Positions 6,233 to 6,282 of a stretch of DNA of 6,282 bases are shown here, in pieces. The notes below the pieces were generated by a model. The model was not told the origin of the DNA. It worked only from the letters and a program-made list of their open reading frames with translations, and ran no database searches. Within the stretch, counting starts at the first letter, position 1. The number at the start of each line of letters is the position of its first letter. Both the position numbers and the translations under genes were made by a program. Source of the DNA: an uncultured Pseudorhodobacter sp. (GTDB lineage Bacteria; Pseudomonadota; Alphaproteobacteria; Rhodobacterales; Rhodobacteraceae); contig CALEMZ010000101.1 in assembly GCA_937910975.1 (NCBI GenBank), positions 1-6,282 of the forward strand, in the 5' to 3' direction.

Positions 6233-6282
6233 GCGATATGTATATCCCGACCTTGGCGGATATGTTGATCGCGCATGAGCGG
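6229..6282 (+). CDS. bhcB: BhcB, erythro-beta-hydroxyaspartate dehydratase (first 18 codons)
   Basis: Only the N-terminus is in the window. It starts at the ATG inside the ATGA overlap with the bhcA stop and reads MSDMYIPTLADMLIAHER. The MYIPT....ML.AHER pattern is the start of BhcB-type PLP dehydratases (threonine/serine dehydratase fold), which convert beta-hydroxyaspartate to iminosuccinate. A second ATG at 6238 would begin the protein at MYIPT, which I recall as the start in Paracoccus. The overlap ATG has GGAG 11 bases upstream, so both are possible. The catalytic lysine lies beyond the window edge. The assignment leans on this short match together with the position right after bhcA. Confidence 0.82.
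   Translation, partial: MSDMYIPTLADMLIAHER

Overview
The window looks like a piece of a GC-rich alphaproteobacterial chromosome, most likely Rhodobacterales (Roseobacter/Paracoccus relatives). This rests on the codon bias (many G/C third positions), the protein similarity I recognise, and above all the gene order around the last three genes. There is no sign of mobile elements, RNA genes or CRISPR arrays.

Left half (1-3847, + strand): a compact three-gene ABC importer operon. It runs from the 3' end of a periplasmic substrate-binding protein gene (1-562), through a fused two-domain permease gene (568-2778, 736 aa with an extra N-terminal membrane region), to an ATPase gene (2780-3847, 355 aa). 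Gaps are 5 bp and 1 bp. By family these belong to the Fe(III)/thiamine/2-aminoethylphosphonate-type importers. The binding protein lacks the adjacent tyrosine pair of the iron-binding members, so an organic substrate is more likely than iron.

Right half (4039-6282): the start of a beta-hydroxyaspartate cycle (BHAC) locus. An IclR-family regulator (bhcR, minus strand, 4851-4039) is divergent from bhcA (5045-6232, L-aspartate:glyoxylate aminotransferase). bhcA overlaps by 4 bp the first 18 codons of bhcB (6229-6282, erythro-beta-hydroxyaspartate dehydratase). In this cycle BhcA makes glycine from glyoxylate with aspartate as donor. BhcC condenses glycine with another glyoxylate to beta-hydroxyaspartate. 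BhcB dehydrates that to iminosuccinate, and BhcD reduces iminosuccinate to aspartate. The net result is two glyoxylate converted to oxaloacetate without carbon loss. bhcC and bhcD are expected just beyond the window.

Control: the 193-bp gap between bhcR and bhcA is a sharply AT-rich island. It holds a 36-bp imperfect palindrome with a perfect TATAAT inside, two near-identical 16-bp repeats exactly 73 bp apart on either side of it, a third ATGAAAAA copy in helical register, and a small GTTTC/GAAAC dyad in the leader just before the bhcA ribosome-binding site. BhcR carries an N-terminal AT-hook-like RGRPK motif, which suits such DNA. Between the ATPase gene and bhcR (3848-4038) no terminator is visible. 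That gap does hold a 60-codon stop-free, coding-like tract in frame with, and directly after, the bhcR stop.

Working idea (inference): the importer may bring in a compound whose breakdown gives glyoxylate or glycine, or a BHAC intermediate, for the neighbouring cycle.
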